Below, in pieces: positions 56,032 through 64,000 of a DNA stretch of 64,000 bases. Numbering within the stretch: position 1 is the stretch's first letter; every line of letters starts with the position of its first letter. This stretch comes from Virgibacillus sp. MSP4-1 (lineage in GTDB: Bacteria > Bacillota > Bacilli > Bacillales > Alkalibacillaceae). Under the pieces are notes generated by a model that saw nothing but the letters and a program-made list of their open reading frames with translations, was not told where the DNA came from and made no database searches. The DNA lies in NCBI RefSeq assembly GCF_010092505.1, contig NZ_CP048021.1, positions 1,612,001 through 1,676,000 on the forward strand. Reading direction: 5' to 3'. Position numbers and translations under genes: made by a program.

Positions 56032-57264
56032 TTACTTAATTAGCGATAACTGTCTTGTTTTTTCCGCTACCTCTTCCGGATCACGCTCTATTCTGGCTAC
56101 TCCGGATTCCATTCCCGCTTTTGCAACACTTGCAGCCACTGCTGGGGCTACCCGCGGGTCGAAAGGTGCAGGGATCACATAATCCGGGTTCAGTTCATGG
56201 TCTTCAATCAGGTTTGCGATAGCTTCAGCTGCTGCAATTTTCATTCGTTCATTGATTCGTGTAGCCCGAATATCAAGGGCTCCCCTGAAAATGCCCGGAA
56301 AGGCAAGAACATTGTTCACCTGGTTAGGAAAATCAGAACGGCCTGTCCCAATAACACGGGCACCAGCTTCTTTAGCATCCTCAGGCATAATTTCCGGTTC
56401 AGGATTAGCCATAGCAAAAATAATAGCGTCCTCTTTCATAGTCTCAACCATTTCCTTAGACAGCAGCCCTCCAACGGACACTCCTATGAAAACATCAGCA
56501 TCCTGGATAACTTCTTCGAGAGAACCATCGATTTTATCTTTATTGGTAATCTTGGCAATATCATCCTTCACTTCATTCATCCCAGTTGTTCGGCCTTCAT
56601 ATATAGCACCTTTGGAATCACACATGATAATATCACGAACACCAAAATGATAAAGAAGCTTAATAATCGCAATACCGGCAGCTCCTGCACCATTTGCTAC
56701 AACTTTAATATTAGAAAAGGATTTGTTTACCAGCTTTAGCGCATTGATTAATCCTGCAATGGTTACAATAGCTGTTCCATGCTGATCATCGTGAAAAATC
56801 GGAATGTTGGTTTCTTTTTTCAGTCTTTCTTCTATAATAAAGCAATTAGGTGCGGCGATATCCTCCAGGTTCACTCCCCCAAAGGTTGGCTCCATTGTTT
56901 TTACGGTCCTTACAATCTCATTGATATCATGAGTATCTAAACAAACCGGAAAGGCATCCACGCCTGCAAAACTTTTAAATAAAGCAGCTTTTCCCTCCAT
57001 AACAGGAAGAGATGCTTCAGGACCAATGTTCCCTAATCCCAATACGGCTGAACCATCACTAACAACAGCCACCATATTGCCTTTCATTGTATATTCGTAA
57101 ACGTCCTCTTTCTTATCATAGATAGACTTACATGGCTCTGCTACCCATGGAGAATATGCTAAGCTTAAATCCTGTTTGTTTTTAATAGGTACTTTGGAGT
57201 ATGTTGCAAGCTTCCCCTGATTTACCCGATGCATATGTAATGCTTCTTCCTTAAAATTAGCCAA
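56032..57264 (-). CDS. ytsJ: NADP-type malic enzyme (YtsJ-like)
   Basis: Oxidative decarboxylation of malate to pyruvate. The 410 residues start at the TTG at 57264 (behind AAAGGAGCG) and align over their whole length with YtsJ: the malic N-terminal domain (NMVAVVSDGSAVLGLGNIGPEASLPVMEGKA, seen as NMVAVVSDGSAVLGLG), FHDDQHGTAIVTIAGL and the Rossmann VVANGAGAAGIAIIKLL. One unusual point: residue 40 is Trp in AYSPWVAEP, where related enzymes have YSPGVA. The rest of the active site looks intact. It lies upstream of the GntR gene. Confidence 0.93.
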   Translation of the reverse strand: MANFKEEALHMHRVNQGKLATYSKVPIKNKQDLSLAYSPWVAEPCKSIYDKKEDVYEYTMKGNMVAVVSDGSAVLGLGNIGPEASLPVMEGKAALFKSFAGVDAFPVCLDTHDINEIVRTVKTMEPTFGGVNLEDIAAPNCFIIEERLKKETNIPIFHDDQHGTAIVTIAGLINALKLVNKSFSNIKVVANGAGAAGIAIIKLLYHFGVRDIIMCDSKGAIYEGRTTGMNEVKDDIAKITNKDKIDGSLEEVIQDADVFIGVSVGGLLSKEMVETMKEDAIIFAMANPEPEIMPEDAKEAGARVIGTGRSDFPNQVNNVLAFPGIFRGALDIRATRINERMKIAAAEAIANLIEDHELNPDYVIPAPFDPRVAPAVAASVAKAGMESGVARIERDPEEVAEKTRQLSLIK

Positions 57265-57393
57265 CAGAATCGCTCCTTTAATAAAAGATAACTTATAAAT
57301 GCAAAATGGTCTGACCACTGGATATTCACATTATAACAAATGCTAAACGGGTGTAAAGCATAAGAATGGAATTTAATTTATGAGCAGGATTGT

Positions 57394-60300
57394 TTAACGT
57401 TTTAAAACTACGGATGAATAGCCAAAAAAGTTCTTTAATTTCTTCAGGCAGCCACTTGAAGGATTCAAACGATATTGACTGGTTAATCGATACGTTTCCT
57501 TTTTTCGACTTGAATAAACCAATACAGGAATCTCGCCAGGAAACTCATTTGCCACTTGCAGCAAATAGTTCAACTGCTTACGTTCATCTTCGTCTTTAAA
57601 TTGAATATAAATACGCGAGTCCGTTTTTTCTGTCTTCAGAAGATCAGGATCAAAGGGAACAGCCTTTTCAACAATCCATTGCAATTGATGATTACGAGTA
57701 TCTATTTTTCCTTCAATATAAATCAGCATTTCTTCCTGAAGCCACGGGTTAATTTCCCGGTAAACATTTGGAAAAATGACGGCTTCCATTTCATCGGTTT
57801 CGTCTCCGAAGGTAGCAAATGCCATTTGGTCGCCCCGTTTCGTACGAATAACCTTCAATGACTGGACAGCGGCAACTCCCTTCATCCTTTTCCCTGCCTG
57901 GAACTCCTTAAGCCTAGAAATTGGGATCATCCCTTGTGCTCTTAACTGCTCCCTGTATGTATTCAAAGGGTGACTGGAAACATACATTCCCAGCACTTCT
58001 TTTTCGAGGGATAATTGCTTCAACATAGGGAAGGGCTCCGTTTCAGTATAAGAGGGTTCTACTAACAGCCCATCTTCAAAAAAGGATTCCTGACCTGTCA
58101 TGCCACCAAACAATTCGCCCTGCTCCATTGCCTGGTCAATGGAAGCAAGTAACGTTGAGCGTTGTTTCCCTGTTTCATCAAAGGCACCTGCCAGCACAAG
58201 AGCTTCAATGACAGAGCGGTTCAATACCCTTAGTGGGACACGCTGGCAAAAATCAAAAAGGGAATGAAATTTCTCATTTTTTCTGGCATCTAAGATTGCA
58301 TCAACAGCCTGTTTCCCCACTCCTTTAATAACCGTCAGCGCCATTCGTATCCGATTTTTCCCTTCTACTGAAAATCCAGCATAACTTCGGTTTACAGAAG
58401 GAGGAAGTATCTGAATGGAGAAATTCTTTGCCTCACGAATGTATTGCTGAACTTTATCCTGATCAAAGGAAACTGAGCTTAAGATACTGGCAAAAAAGTA
58501 CGATGGATAATGAGCCTTTAAATAAGCTAACTGGTAGGAGATAAGACTATAAGCTACAGCATGACTGCGGTTAAATCCATAGTTAGCAAAAGCAACGATC
58601 CACTGATAGATTTCCTCTGCAATGTCCTGGCTGTATCCATTTTCCAAGCATCCGTTGATAAATTTTTCCCTCTCAGAAGCTAATATATCACGTTTCTTCT
58701 TACTTACAGCTCTTCTGAGTAAGTCTGCTTCTCCTAAGGAATAGCCAGCAGCACGATGGGCGATTTGCATAATCTGCTCCTGATAAACAAGAACCCCATA
58801 CGTTTTTTCCAAAATGGGCTTCAAATCTTCATGGGGATACGTTACTTTTTCTTTTCCGTGCTTCCGTTTGATAAATGTAGAAATAAAATCCATAGGTCCT
58901 GGACGATATAAGGCATTTACCGCTACAACATCTTCAAACTCCGTCGGCTTTAACTCCTGGAGAACATTGCGCATCCCGGAAGACTCAAGCTGAAAAATTC
59001 CTGATGTCTGACCTGATTGCAGTAACGTAAAGGTTTCAGGATCCTGAAGAGGAATCTGCTCAAGTGTAAACGACCTGTTTTCTCCTTTTCGTATACGATT
59101 GATAACCTGTTCCATCAGCGATAAATTCCTTAAGCCTAAAAAGTCCATTTTAAGTAGGCCAATATGCTCTAAGTCCCCCATTGGATACTGTGTCAAAGCC
59201 ACTTTATAATCCTCAGACAAAACAGGTACCTTTTCTGTAAGATTCCGATCACTTAAGACAACCCCTGCTGCATGAGTGGAGTGATGACGGGGAAGACCTT
59301 CTATTTTATGAGCAATTTTAAACAGCCTCTTTAATGTATCTGACTGCTTTACATAGTTTGTTAGCTCCGGTGCCTCCTTTAGAGCTTTAGCTAAAGAGGA
59401 GGCCTGCTGAGGAATATGCTTTATTAGAAAGGCTGCGTCCTGTTCATCGATTCCCATTGTTTTCATTAAATCCCGTAACAGAGACCTCGGCCCAAAGGTT
59501 CCAAAGGTAATAATTTGTGCTACACGATGACTGCCGTATTTTTCCTGTACATACTGTATCACTTCATCTCTCCGATGATCTGAAAAATCAACATCAATAT
59601 CCGGCATATTTCTTCGTTCAGGATTCAGAAACCGCTCGAATAACAGCCCATAATGTATGGGATCAACCTGTGTTATATCAAGTAAGTAGGCTACAAGCGA
59701 TCCTGCTGCAGACCCACGTCCAGGGCCTACCATGATTTGCTGTGAACGAGCAAATTGAATAAAGTCCCAAACAATAAGAAAATAATCACTGAACTTCATC
59801 TGTTCAATGATAGATAGTTCATGCTCGAGTCGATGATCTACATCCTCATAATTTTCACTGTATTTGTCCGGAATTCGATCATAGCAAAGTTTTCTCAAAT
59901 ATTCTTCAGAAGTAAGGCCATCGGGTGTCGGGTAATGAGGCAGCAGCGTTTGTCCCGATGCAATATGCACCTCACATTGATCAGCAATCACCTTCATATT
60001 CTCCAATGCTTCCGGCCATTCTTCTCCAAAGACCCTCATCATTTCTTCCGCGTTCATCATGTGTCTTCTCTGCTTAGAGATTTGTTCAGATTGGGGAGAC
60101 CATTTCTTTCCGGCTTTCATAGATTGTAAACAGTCAAAAGCAATATAATCTTCCGACTGATCATATCGAACATCCTGCAGAGCGACAACTGCCTGATGAT
60201 TCTGATCACAAATATTTTTTAATACAAGGTTCGTTTGTTTTTCATCGATTGTTTGATGTGGACGTACGCCAATAAAAAACGAGGAATCGGGGAGAGAATT

Positions 60301-60747
60301 CGAAAAACTCCTTACAATAGATGCCCATTCATCATATTGTTCGGCAAACAGCAGATAATTAAATGCCGGCTGATTGGAAGGTAAAATCGTAATCAGATTA
60401 TCAGCATAGTGCTTATAAGCATCCATGGATATCGATTTCTGCTCCTGTTTGGACAATTCCGATGATAGATGAATAAGACTTTCATAGCCTTTTGTACTTT
60501 TAGCGAGGAGTACCGCTTCATAAAGGGTTCCTTCAGAGAGAATATTCGTTTTCATACCTATAATCGGTTTTATTCCTTCGTTCTGACATCTTTCATAGAA
60601 CTGAACAGCTCCATGAAGAACATGATCATCCGTTAAAGCAACAGCAGAAAAACCCTTTCCTTTTGCAGCTTTCACAAGTTTATCTATAGATAAAAGACTG
60701 TTCAAAAAACTATATCCACTATGTACCTCAAGATGGATGATATCCAT
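57394..60747 (-). CDS. dnaE: DNA polymerase III subunit alpha (DnaE)
   Basis: Lagging-strand and primer-extending replicative polymerase in Firmicutes, which also have PolC. The 1117 residues show a PHP domain at the N-terminus (IHLEVHSGYSFLNSLLSI, ALTDDHVLHGAVQFYE), the family C polymerase core with the catalytic PDIDVDFSDHRRDEVI, GPGRGSAAGSLVAYLL, the tandem HhH region (MALTVIKGVGKQAVDAI) and an OB-fold (MKGVAAVQSLKVIRTKRGDQMAF). The ATG follows AAAGGTGTGACG. It is divergent from ytrH. Confidence 0.97.
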   Translation of the reverse strand: MDIIHLEVHSGYSFLNSLLSIDKLVKAAKGKGFSAVALTDDHVLHGAVQFYERCQNEGIKPIIGMKTNILSEGTLYEAVLLAKSTKGYESLIHLSSELSKQEQKSISMDAYKHYADNLITILPSNQPAFNYLLFAEQYDEWASIVRSFSNSLPDSSFFIGVRPHQTIDEKQTNLVLKNICDQNHQAVVALQDVRYDQSEDYIAFDCLQSMKAGKKWSPQSEQISKQRRHMMNAEEMMRVFGEEWPEALENMKVIADQCEVHIASGQTLLPHYPTPDGLTSEEYLRKLCYDRIPDKYSENYEDVDHRLEHELSIIEQMKFSDYFLIVWDFIQFARSQQIMVGPGRGSAAGSLVAYLLDITQVDPIHYGLLFERFLNPERRNMPDIDVDFSDHRRDEVIQYVQEKYGSHRVAQIITFGTFGPRSLLRDLMKTMGIDEQDAAFLIKHIPQQASSLAKALKEAPELTNYVKQSDTLKRLFKIAHKIEGLPRHHSTHAAGVVLSDRNLTEKVPVLSEDYKVALTQYPMGDLEHIGLLKMDFLGLRNLSLMEQVINRIRKGENRSFTLEQIPLQDPETFTLLQSGQTSGIFQLESSGMRNVLQELKPTEFEDVVAVNALYRPGPMDFISTFIKRKHGKEKVTYPHEDLKPILEKTYGVLVYQEQIMQIAHRAAGYSLGEADLLRRAVSKKKRDILASEREKFINGCLENGYSQDIAEEIYQWIVAFANYGFNRSHAVAYSLISYQLAYLKAHYPSYFFASILSSVSFDQDKVQQYIREAKNFSIQILPPSVNRSYAGFSVEGKNRIRMALTVIKGVGKQAVDAILDARKNEKFHSLFDFCQRVPLRVLNRSVIEALVLAGAFDETGKQRSTLLASIDQAMEQGELFGGMTGQESFFEDGLLVEPSYTETEPFPMLKQLSLEKEVLGMYVSSHPLNTYREQLRAQGMIPISRLKEFQAGKRMKGVAAVQSLKVIRTKRGDQMAFATFGDETDEMEAVIFPNVYREINPWLQEEMLIYIEGKIDTRNHQLQWIVEKAVPFDPDLLKTEKTDSRIYIQFKDEDERKQLNYLLQVANEFPGEIPVLVYSSRKKETYRLTSQYRLNPSSGCLKKLKNFFGYSSVVLKR

Positions 60748-60894
60748 TTCTACGTCACACCTTTAATGTCTTCTTACTTTCTCATTCTATTATATCCCAA
60801 ACGTGTTCACCAATAAATCCAATCATACTACAAATAGTTCGTCCATAAAATGAATAAGAGATAGACTTCTACTATCAATATGGGGATGATAAAC

Positions 60895-61227
60895 ATGGAA
60901 GAACGCTTTATTCCAACTTTGGTTCAATGTTTTTTTATTGCATTTGGCGTATTAGCCGGAGGGTCACTCATTGGCAGTATAGGTGCTTATTTCGTTGGCG
61001 AACCTCCTCTAACCATAATGGCAAGATTGGCAAAAAGCCTGAGAATCTGGGCTATCGTTGCGGCAATTGGAGGTACTTTTGCAACGATTGAAACGCTGGA
61101 AAAAGGACTCCTCCAGGGATCAACGATAGATATTGTGAGACAGGTTGCCTATATCATTTCGGCTATGACGGGGGTACAAGCGGCTGTAACCTGTATTGAA
61201 TGGCTGATTCAGGAGGATATCACATAA
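60895..61227 (+). CDS. ytrH: Sporulation membrane protein YtrH
   Basis: A 110-residue protein with about three membrane helices (LVQCFFIAFGVLAGGSLIGSIGAYFVG, IWAIVAAIGGTFATIETL, VAYIISAMTGVQAAVTCI seen as parts). YtrH is a mother-cell sporulation protein of Bacillus subtilis. The ATG at 60895 follows GGGGATG. Its stop codon TAA shares a base with the ytrI start (TAATG), so translation is coupled. It is divergent from dnaE. Sigma-E transcription is expected from the family but no clear promoter was seen. Confidence 0.9.
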   Translation: MEERFIPTLVQCFFIAFGVLAGGSLIGSIGAYFVGEPPLTIMARLAKSLRIWAIVAAIGGTFATIETLEKGLLQGSTIDIVRQVAYIISAMTGVQAAVTCIEWLIQEDIT

Positions 61228-61793
61228 TGCACATACCGCCATATTATAAACGCAGGGGCTTTCAATACTTCTTTGCAGGTGTGGTTACGGGCACAGTGAT
61301 TGCGTACCTACTCTTTCTGTTTTCTTATGGAGAATACACTGAGATGCGAATTGAGGAAAATATTCGCCTGCGGGATCAAATTACTGAATTGGAACAGGAC
61401 CTGGAAAATATTACTGAAGACAAAGAAAATTTATCGAAGCAAAATGAACAGAATTTAGCCATTCAGGAAATTCAGGTTGAATTGGAAAATGCTGAAAAAT
61501 TGAAACTCGACCGGTTTATTCAGCATGAGTTAAAAGAAAATATAAAGGATGAAATGAGTTCTCTAAAGGGCAGAAACATTGAAACCATGCAGGAAAACCT
61601 GTCATTAATTGAATCCTCGGTAGAAAATAAAACCTACCATATTTCCGACTTTAGCTATAGCGCAACCATCACACGATTAATCATTTCCAAAACCGTTTAC
61701 GTAAAAGTAAAACTAAGTATGGCAAGCTCTTTAGCAGCAAAGGCGGAGGCACACGTTAATCCAGCTGCGGCTCCTAGGTCCAGGCGGATATAA
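61227..61793 (+). CDS. ytrI: Sporulation membrane protein YtrI with repeat-derived C-terminus
   Basis: A 188-residue protein with a short basic N-terminus, one membrane helix (about 15-37, YFFAGVVTGTVIAYLLFLFS) and a long Glu/Lys-rich coiled coil (about 45-135). It corresponds to YtrI, the mother-cell sporulation partner of YtrH. The ATG at 61227 follows GGAGGATATC. The last 11 residues (NPAAAPRSRRI) and the stop codon are encoded by a hairpin repeat that starts at 61760; the preceding KAEAHV also resembles repeat head sequence. The native C-terminus may have been lost or replaced. Confidence 0.85.
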   Translation: MHIPPYYKRRGFQYFFAGVVTGTVIAYLLFLFSYGEYTEMRIEENIRLRDQITELEQDLENITEDKENLSKQNEQNLAIQEIQVELENAEKLKLDRFIQHELKENIKDEMSSLKGRNIETMQENLSLIESSVENKTYHISDFSYSATITRLIISKTVYVKVKLSMASSLAAKAEAHVNPAAAPRSRRI

Positions 61794-61997
61794 GCCAAAT
61801 CCATTACGTGGCCAAACCCATGCCACTCCATGCCTTCGTCTTATCCCTCAGGACCTGAACAGTCGCCTCCGCTTTTCTTGTCCAGCTGCGGCTCCTAGGT
61901 CCAGGCCGACATAAGCAAAAGCCTTTACGTGGCCAAACCCACGCCACTCCATGTCTTTTGCTTATACGGCAGGACCTGAACAGTCGCCTCCGCTTTT
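61760..61997 (-). repeat. Two units of the ~120-bp hairpin repeat, inverted orientation
   Basis: Units at 61760-61876 and 61881-61997, 121 bases apart, read on the minus strand as AAAAGCGGAGGCGACTG ... GCCGCAGCTGGA. Both units have arms that pair (ATAAGCAAAAG/CTTTTGCTTAT in the second). The first supplies the 3' end of ytrI. They account for most of the 312-base gap between ytrI and the next gene. Confidence 0.93.
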
Positions 61998-62105
61998 TTA
62001 GTAAAAATTGACGTTTTTCTGAAAAAAACTGCCATTTTATTCATTTTTTGCTGATGTTGGGTAATATAATAATAAGAAGACATTTTATGAAGGGGTGAGT
62101 ACGAT

Positions 62106-62303
62106 ATGCTGGTCCTAAGCAGAAAAAAACTTGTTGAGGAAAAAACAAATCAATTATTAAATGGATATTCCGCTTATTCTGACAATGATGAACTCATCCG
62201 ACTGCTTAAACGAAATATTTCACGTCACAATCTTGATGTATTTTGCGATAGAACAGATATTGGCTGCTGGTTTATTCCAAAACATCATGATGAACTCGTT
62301 TAA
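62106..62303 (+). CDS. Hypothetical small protein (65 aa)
   Basis: A 65-residue soluble protein, MLVLSRKKLVEEKTNQ at the start and CDRTDIGCWFIPKHHDELV at the end, with two Cys, mixed charge and no membrane helix. I do not recognise a family. The ATG has a good ribosome site (AAGGGGTGAG), and TATAAT lies about 35 bases upstream. It stands between ytrI and nrnA, where Bacillus subtilis has no gene that I recall. The opening resembles CsrA by chance; the rest does not. Confidence 0.65.
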   Translation: MLVLSRKKLVEEKTNQLLNGYSAYSDNDELIRLLKRNISRHNLDVFCDRTDIGCWFIPKHHDELV

Positions 62304-62363
62304 TGAGCTTGAGGAGGCCATTTTCTCCAATGGCACTCCTTATTAATAAGCTCATGCAGAGTG

Positions 62364-63329
62364 TTATTTATCCGCACCGTTCCCCTGGTGATACTCCTTA
62401 CATACCTCTTCCAAATCACGCACGACATCAGCCGTTTCATCCCAATTATTCACCGATGCACCAGAAGCCAGTGGATGCCCGCCACCATTATACTTGGCTG
62501 CTATATGATTAATGGTTGGTCCTCTGGAACGTAACCTTACGCGAATTTCGTCCGGCTCTTCAATAAAGAATACCCAGGTAATTATTCCTTCTATATCACC
62601 GAGCAGTCCGACTAACTGGGACGTTTCAGCAACAGTGATCCCATACTCCTCCAAAATATCCGTTGTAATTTTGACGGTACTTAAACCATTTTCTGATACC
62701 GTAAAATTCTGCAGAATAAAACCCTTTAATCGAGCAATATTATGCTTCGTGTTATAAAGGTCATCATACAACTTTGTTCGATCAAACGGATACTTTACAA
62801 GCTCAGACACATACTGGAAAGTTCTTGCGGATGCACTGGGAAATAAGAATCTGCCTGTATCTCCCACAATCCCGGCATATATCAGCCGTGCTGATTCAGC
62901 CGACATCTTAAAGCCATCCTCTTTCCCCTCTAAATATAATTCATAAATCATTTCACTTGCTGAAGAAGCCTCTGTATCTACCCACTCCACATCACCATAG
63001 GAGTCTGTTTTGGGATGATGGTCAATTTTAATCAGTTTATCCCCTTGAGCATAACGCTGATCACAGACGCGCTCCTGATTAGCCGTATCACATACAATCA
63101 CGAGGGCATTTTTATATTGATCATCTTCAATTTCGTCAAGTTCCGCTAAAAATCGCAATGAAGGGTCTTCTTTTCCGGTAATATAAACCGTTTTTTCAGG
63201 AAAAGAGGCCTTGATCAGTTCGGCCAACCCTGCCTGTGATCCATAGGCATCAGGATCAGGACGGACATGACGATGGATAATAATTTGATCATACTGTTTA
63301 ATGGCGGAAATAATTTCTTTTTTAGACAA
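62364..63329 (-). CDS. nrnA: Bifunctional oligoribonuclease/pAp phosphatase NrnA (YtqI)
   Basis: Degrades nanoRNA to mononucleotides and removes the 3' phosphate of pAp. The roughly 321 residues form a DHH-DHHA1 phosphoesterase: HRHVRPDPDAYGSQAGL, VCDTANQERV, KIDHHPKTDSYG (DHH), VGDTGRFLFPSAS and the DHHA1 motif GGGHPLASGA. The TTG at 63329 is preceded by GTGAGG and gives the usual N-terminus (KKEIISAI); the GTG at 63344, five codons upstream, is an alternative with a weaker site. It is divergent from ytpI and converges on the 65-residue gene. Confidence 0.94.
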   Translation of the reverse strand: MSKKEIISAIKQYDQIIIHRHVRPDPDAYGSQAGLAELIKASFPEKTVYITGKEDPSLRFLAELDEIEDDQYKNALVIVCDTANQERVCDQRYAQGDKLIKIDHHPKTDSYGDVEWVDTEASSASEMIYELYLEGKEDGFKMSAESARLIYAGIVGDTGRFLFPSASARTFQYVSELVKYPFDRTKLYDDLYNTKHNIARLKGFILQNFTVSENGLSTVKITTDILEEYGITVAETSQLVGLLGDIEGIITWVFFIEEPDEIRVRLRSRGPTINHIAAKYNGGGHPLASGASVNNWDETADVVRDLEEVCKEYHQGNGADK

Positions 63330-63467
63330 TGACGGATGCCTCACTTCTACAATTTTCTTATTTTTACCATATCATACTACAAGAGAGTAGCAAAATCTAT
63401 GCTGAACCTTTAAAATGAAAGGGTAAGATACTTTTATTGAATATACATAAACATAGGAGCGTAGAAT

Positions 63468-63767
63468 ATGATTATTTTTCCATTCATAATTGTCATTTCA
63501 TTAGTGCTGTACATTTTCTTTAAAGTACGAATCTTCAGCCTCAAAGATGAGCTGCTGATGCGGTTTACAAACTCAAAAGCCCGTATTTCTTTAGGGGTCC
63601 TCTTATTTTTCTTCGGTATTAACCAATATTTATTTTATGAGACAAGATTGTCTTTATTTATAGGCATTATCTTCCTTTTCTTTGGCTTTATCCAGGCCCA
63701 ATACGGAGTGAAACTATTCAAACACTATCGAAAAGAAATCGTAAAAAGAGCTGAAGTGACAAGTTAA
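63468..63767 (+). CDS. ytpI: YtpI-like membrane protein
   Basis: A 99-residue protein with three membrane helices (about 2-20, 40-55 and 60-82, e.g. FPFIIVISLVLYIFF and LFIGIIFLFFGFIQAQYG) and a short basic C-terminus. It corresponds in size and position to YtpI, between nrnA and ytoI. Function is unknown. The ATG follows TAGGAGCG. It ends at a strong terminator, so it is probably monocistronic. Confidence 0.85.
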   Translation: MIIFPFIIVISLVLYIFFKVRIFSLKDELLMRFTNSKARISLGVLLFFFGINQYLFYETRLSLFIGIIFLFFGFIQAQYGVKLFKHYRKEIVKRAEVTS

Positions 63768-63780
63768 TCCCAATGACATA

Positions 63781-63809
63781 AAAAAACGCTCATTTTCGAG
63801 CGTTTTTTT
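63781..63809 (+). terminator. Terminator of ytpI
   Basis: AAAAAACGCTC/GAGCGTTTTTT stem with a six-base loop and a T-run, 13 bases after ytpI. The A-run on the other side could terminate the opposite strand too. Confidence 0.9.
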
Positions 63810-63812
63810 ATG

Positions 63813-63862
63813 TCCGGATATTCTGCTTATGCCGTCGGGCCTAAACGGTCGCCTCCGCTTTT
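63813..63862 (-). repeat. Half copy of the hairpin repeat
   Basis: Read on the minus strand: AAAAGCGGAGGCGACCGTTT, then AGGCCCGACGGCATAAGCAG and AATATCCGGA. This is the first half of a unit, closely matching the copy at 23060. The second half, with the partner arm, is absent. It lies between the converging ytpI and ytoI genes. Confidence 0.88.
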
Positions 63863-63867
63863 CTTAA

Positions 63868-64000
63868 TCACCGATCAATAAATTGTGCCAGCATAAGTGC
63901 TTTTCCCATAAGGACTTCATCGGAATAAATTTCTACATCTATTTTCGTAAACTTACGTCCGATTTCAAGCGGGTTCGGTTTAATTTCCAGCATACTTCCG
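63868..64000 (-). CDS. ytoI: YtoI, CBS/hot-dog regulator (3' part only)
   Basis: The last 43 residues of a gene that runs off the window, ending KPNPLEIGRKFTKIDVEIYS, then DEVLMGKALMLAQFIDR and a TGA stop codon. The sequence fits a C-terminal hot-dog (thioesterase-like) domain, and the position beside ytpI points to YtoI, a protein with winged helix, DRTGG/CBS and hot-dog domains in Bacillus subtilis. The assignment rests mainly on synteny, as the other domains lie outside the window. Confidence 0.65.
   Translation of the reverse strand, partial: GSMLEIKPNPLEIGRKFTKIDVEIYSDEVLMGKALMLAQFIDR

Noticed and set aside
60748-60894. Sigma-E promoter for ytrHI (CATACTAC at about 60824)
   Set aside because: A -10-like motif is present but no matching -35 at the right distance, so it was not listed.
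62106-62150. CsrA-like beginning (MLVLSRK) of the 65-residue protein
   Set aside because: Only the first seven residues agree; the remainder lacks the CsrA beta-strand pattern.

Overview
The window is a stretch of chromosome from a moderately AT-rich, endospore-forming member of the Bacillaceae, most likely of the salt-tolerant Virgibacillus/Oceanobacillus/Lentibacillus kind. This rests on conserved gene order (the Bacillus subtilis uvrC-trxA-etfAB ... dnaE-ytrHI-nrnA-ytpI-ytoI neighbourhood), spore genes (sspI, ytxC, ytaF, ytvI, ytrH, ytrI), two T-box leaders, an L20-type leader and an AUU-started infC. No rRNA, tRNA, prophage, insertion sequence or CRISPR array was seen. Most genes lie on the minus strand, so transcription mostly runs from high to low coordinates.

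Layout. 0-8 kb: uvrC, trxA and a fatty-acid degradation cluster (etfA, etfB, enoyl-CoA hydratase, fadR, lcfA) with a near-perfect FadR operator. 8-15.5 kb: a 26-codon membrane ORF, a DUF350 protein, mutS2, polX, cvpA, zapA, divergent rnhC, and an unrecognised membrane protein. 15.6-28 kb: pheST with a Phe T-box, ysgA, sspI, ysdC, a dimeric dUTPase, ysdB with a sigma-W promoter, a TVP38 protein, ysdA, infC-rpmI-rplT with an L20 leader, and thrS with a Thr T-box. 28-36.4 kb: ytxC, dnaI, dnaB, nrdR, speD, gapB, coaE, ytaF, mutM. 36.4-47.9 kb: polA, hflK-hflC under an apparent sigma-W promoter, phoP-phoR, a MaoC protein, mdh-icd-citZ. 48-57.3 kb: a DUF441 protein, ytvI, fxsA, pyk, pfkA, accA, accD, a GntR regulator, malic enzyme. 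57.4-64 kb: dnaE, ytrH-ytrI, a 65-residue orphan, nrnA, ytpI and the 3' end of ytoI.

The genes form coherent modules: beta-oxidation with electron transfer flavoprotein under FadR; replication restart and repair (dnaB-dnaI, polA, mutM, mutS2, uvrC, dnaE); lower glycolysis, TCA cycle and malonyl-CoA supply; and translation genes controlled by leader RNAs.

The least explained material is repetitive. One family has a unit of about 120 bp and folds into a long hairpin whose arms change together between copies. It occurs as a tandem array with exact 123-bp spacing upstream of nrdR, as two units that supply the C-terminus and stop codon of ytrI, immediately after the ysdB stop codon, and as decayed or half copies elsewhere. 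A second family of about 50 bp occurs three times. Other points of interest are the sigma-W-type promoter at hflKC, a CcpN-like box at gapB, a PhoP-box-like repeat at phoPR, a 32-bp perfect palindrome between citZ and icd, and a Trp replacing a highly conserved Gly in the malic enzyme.
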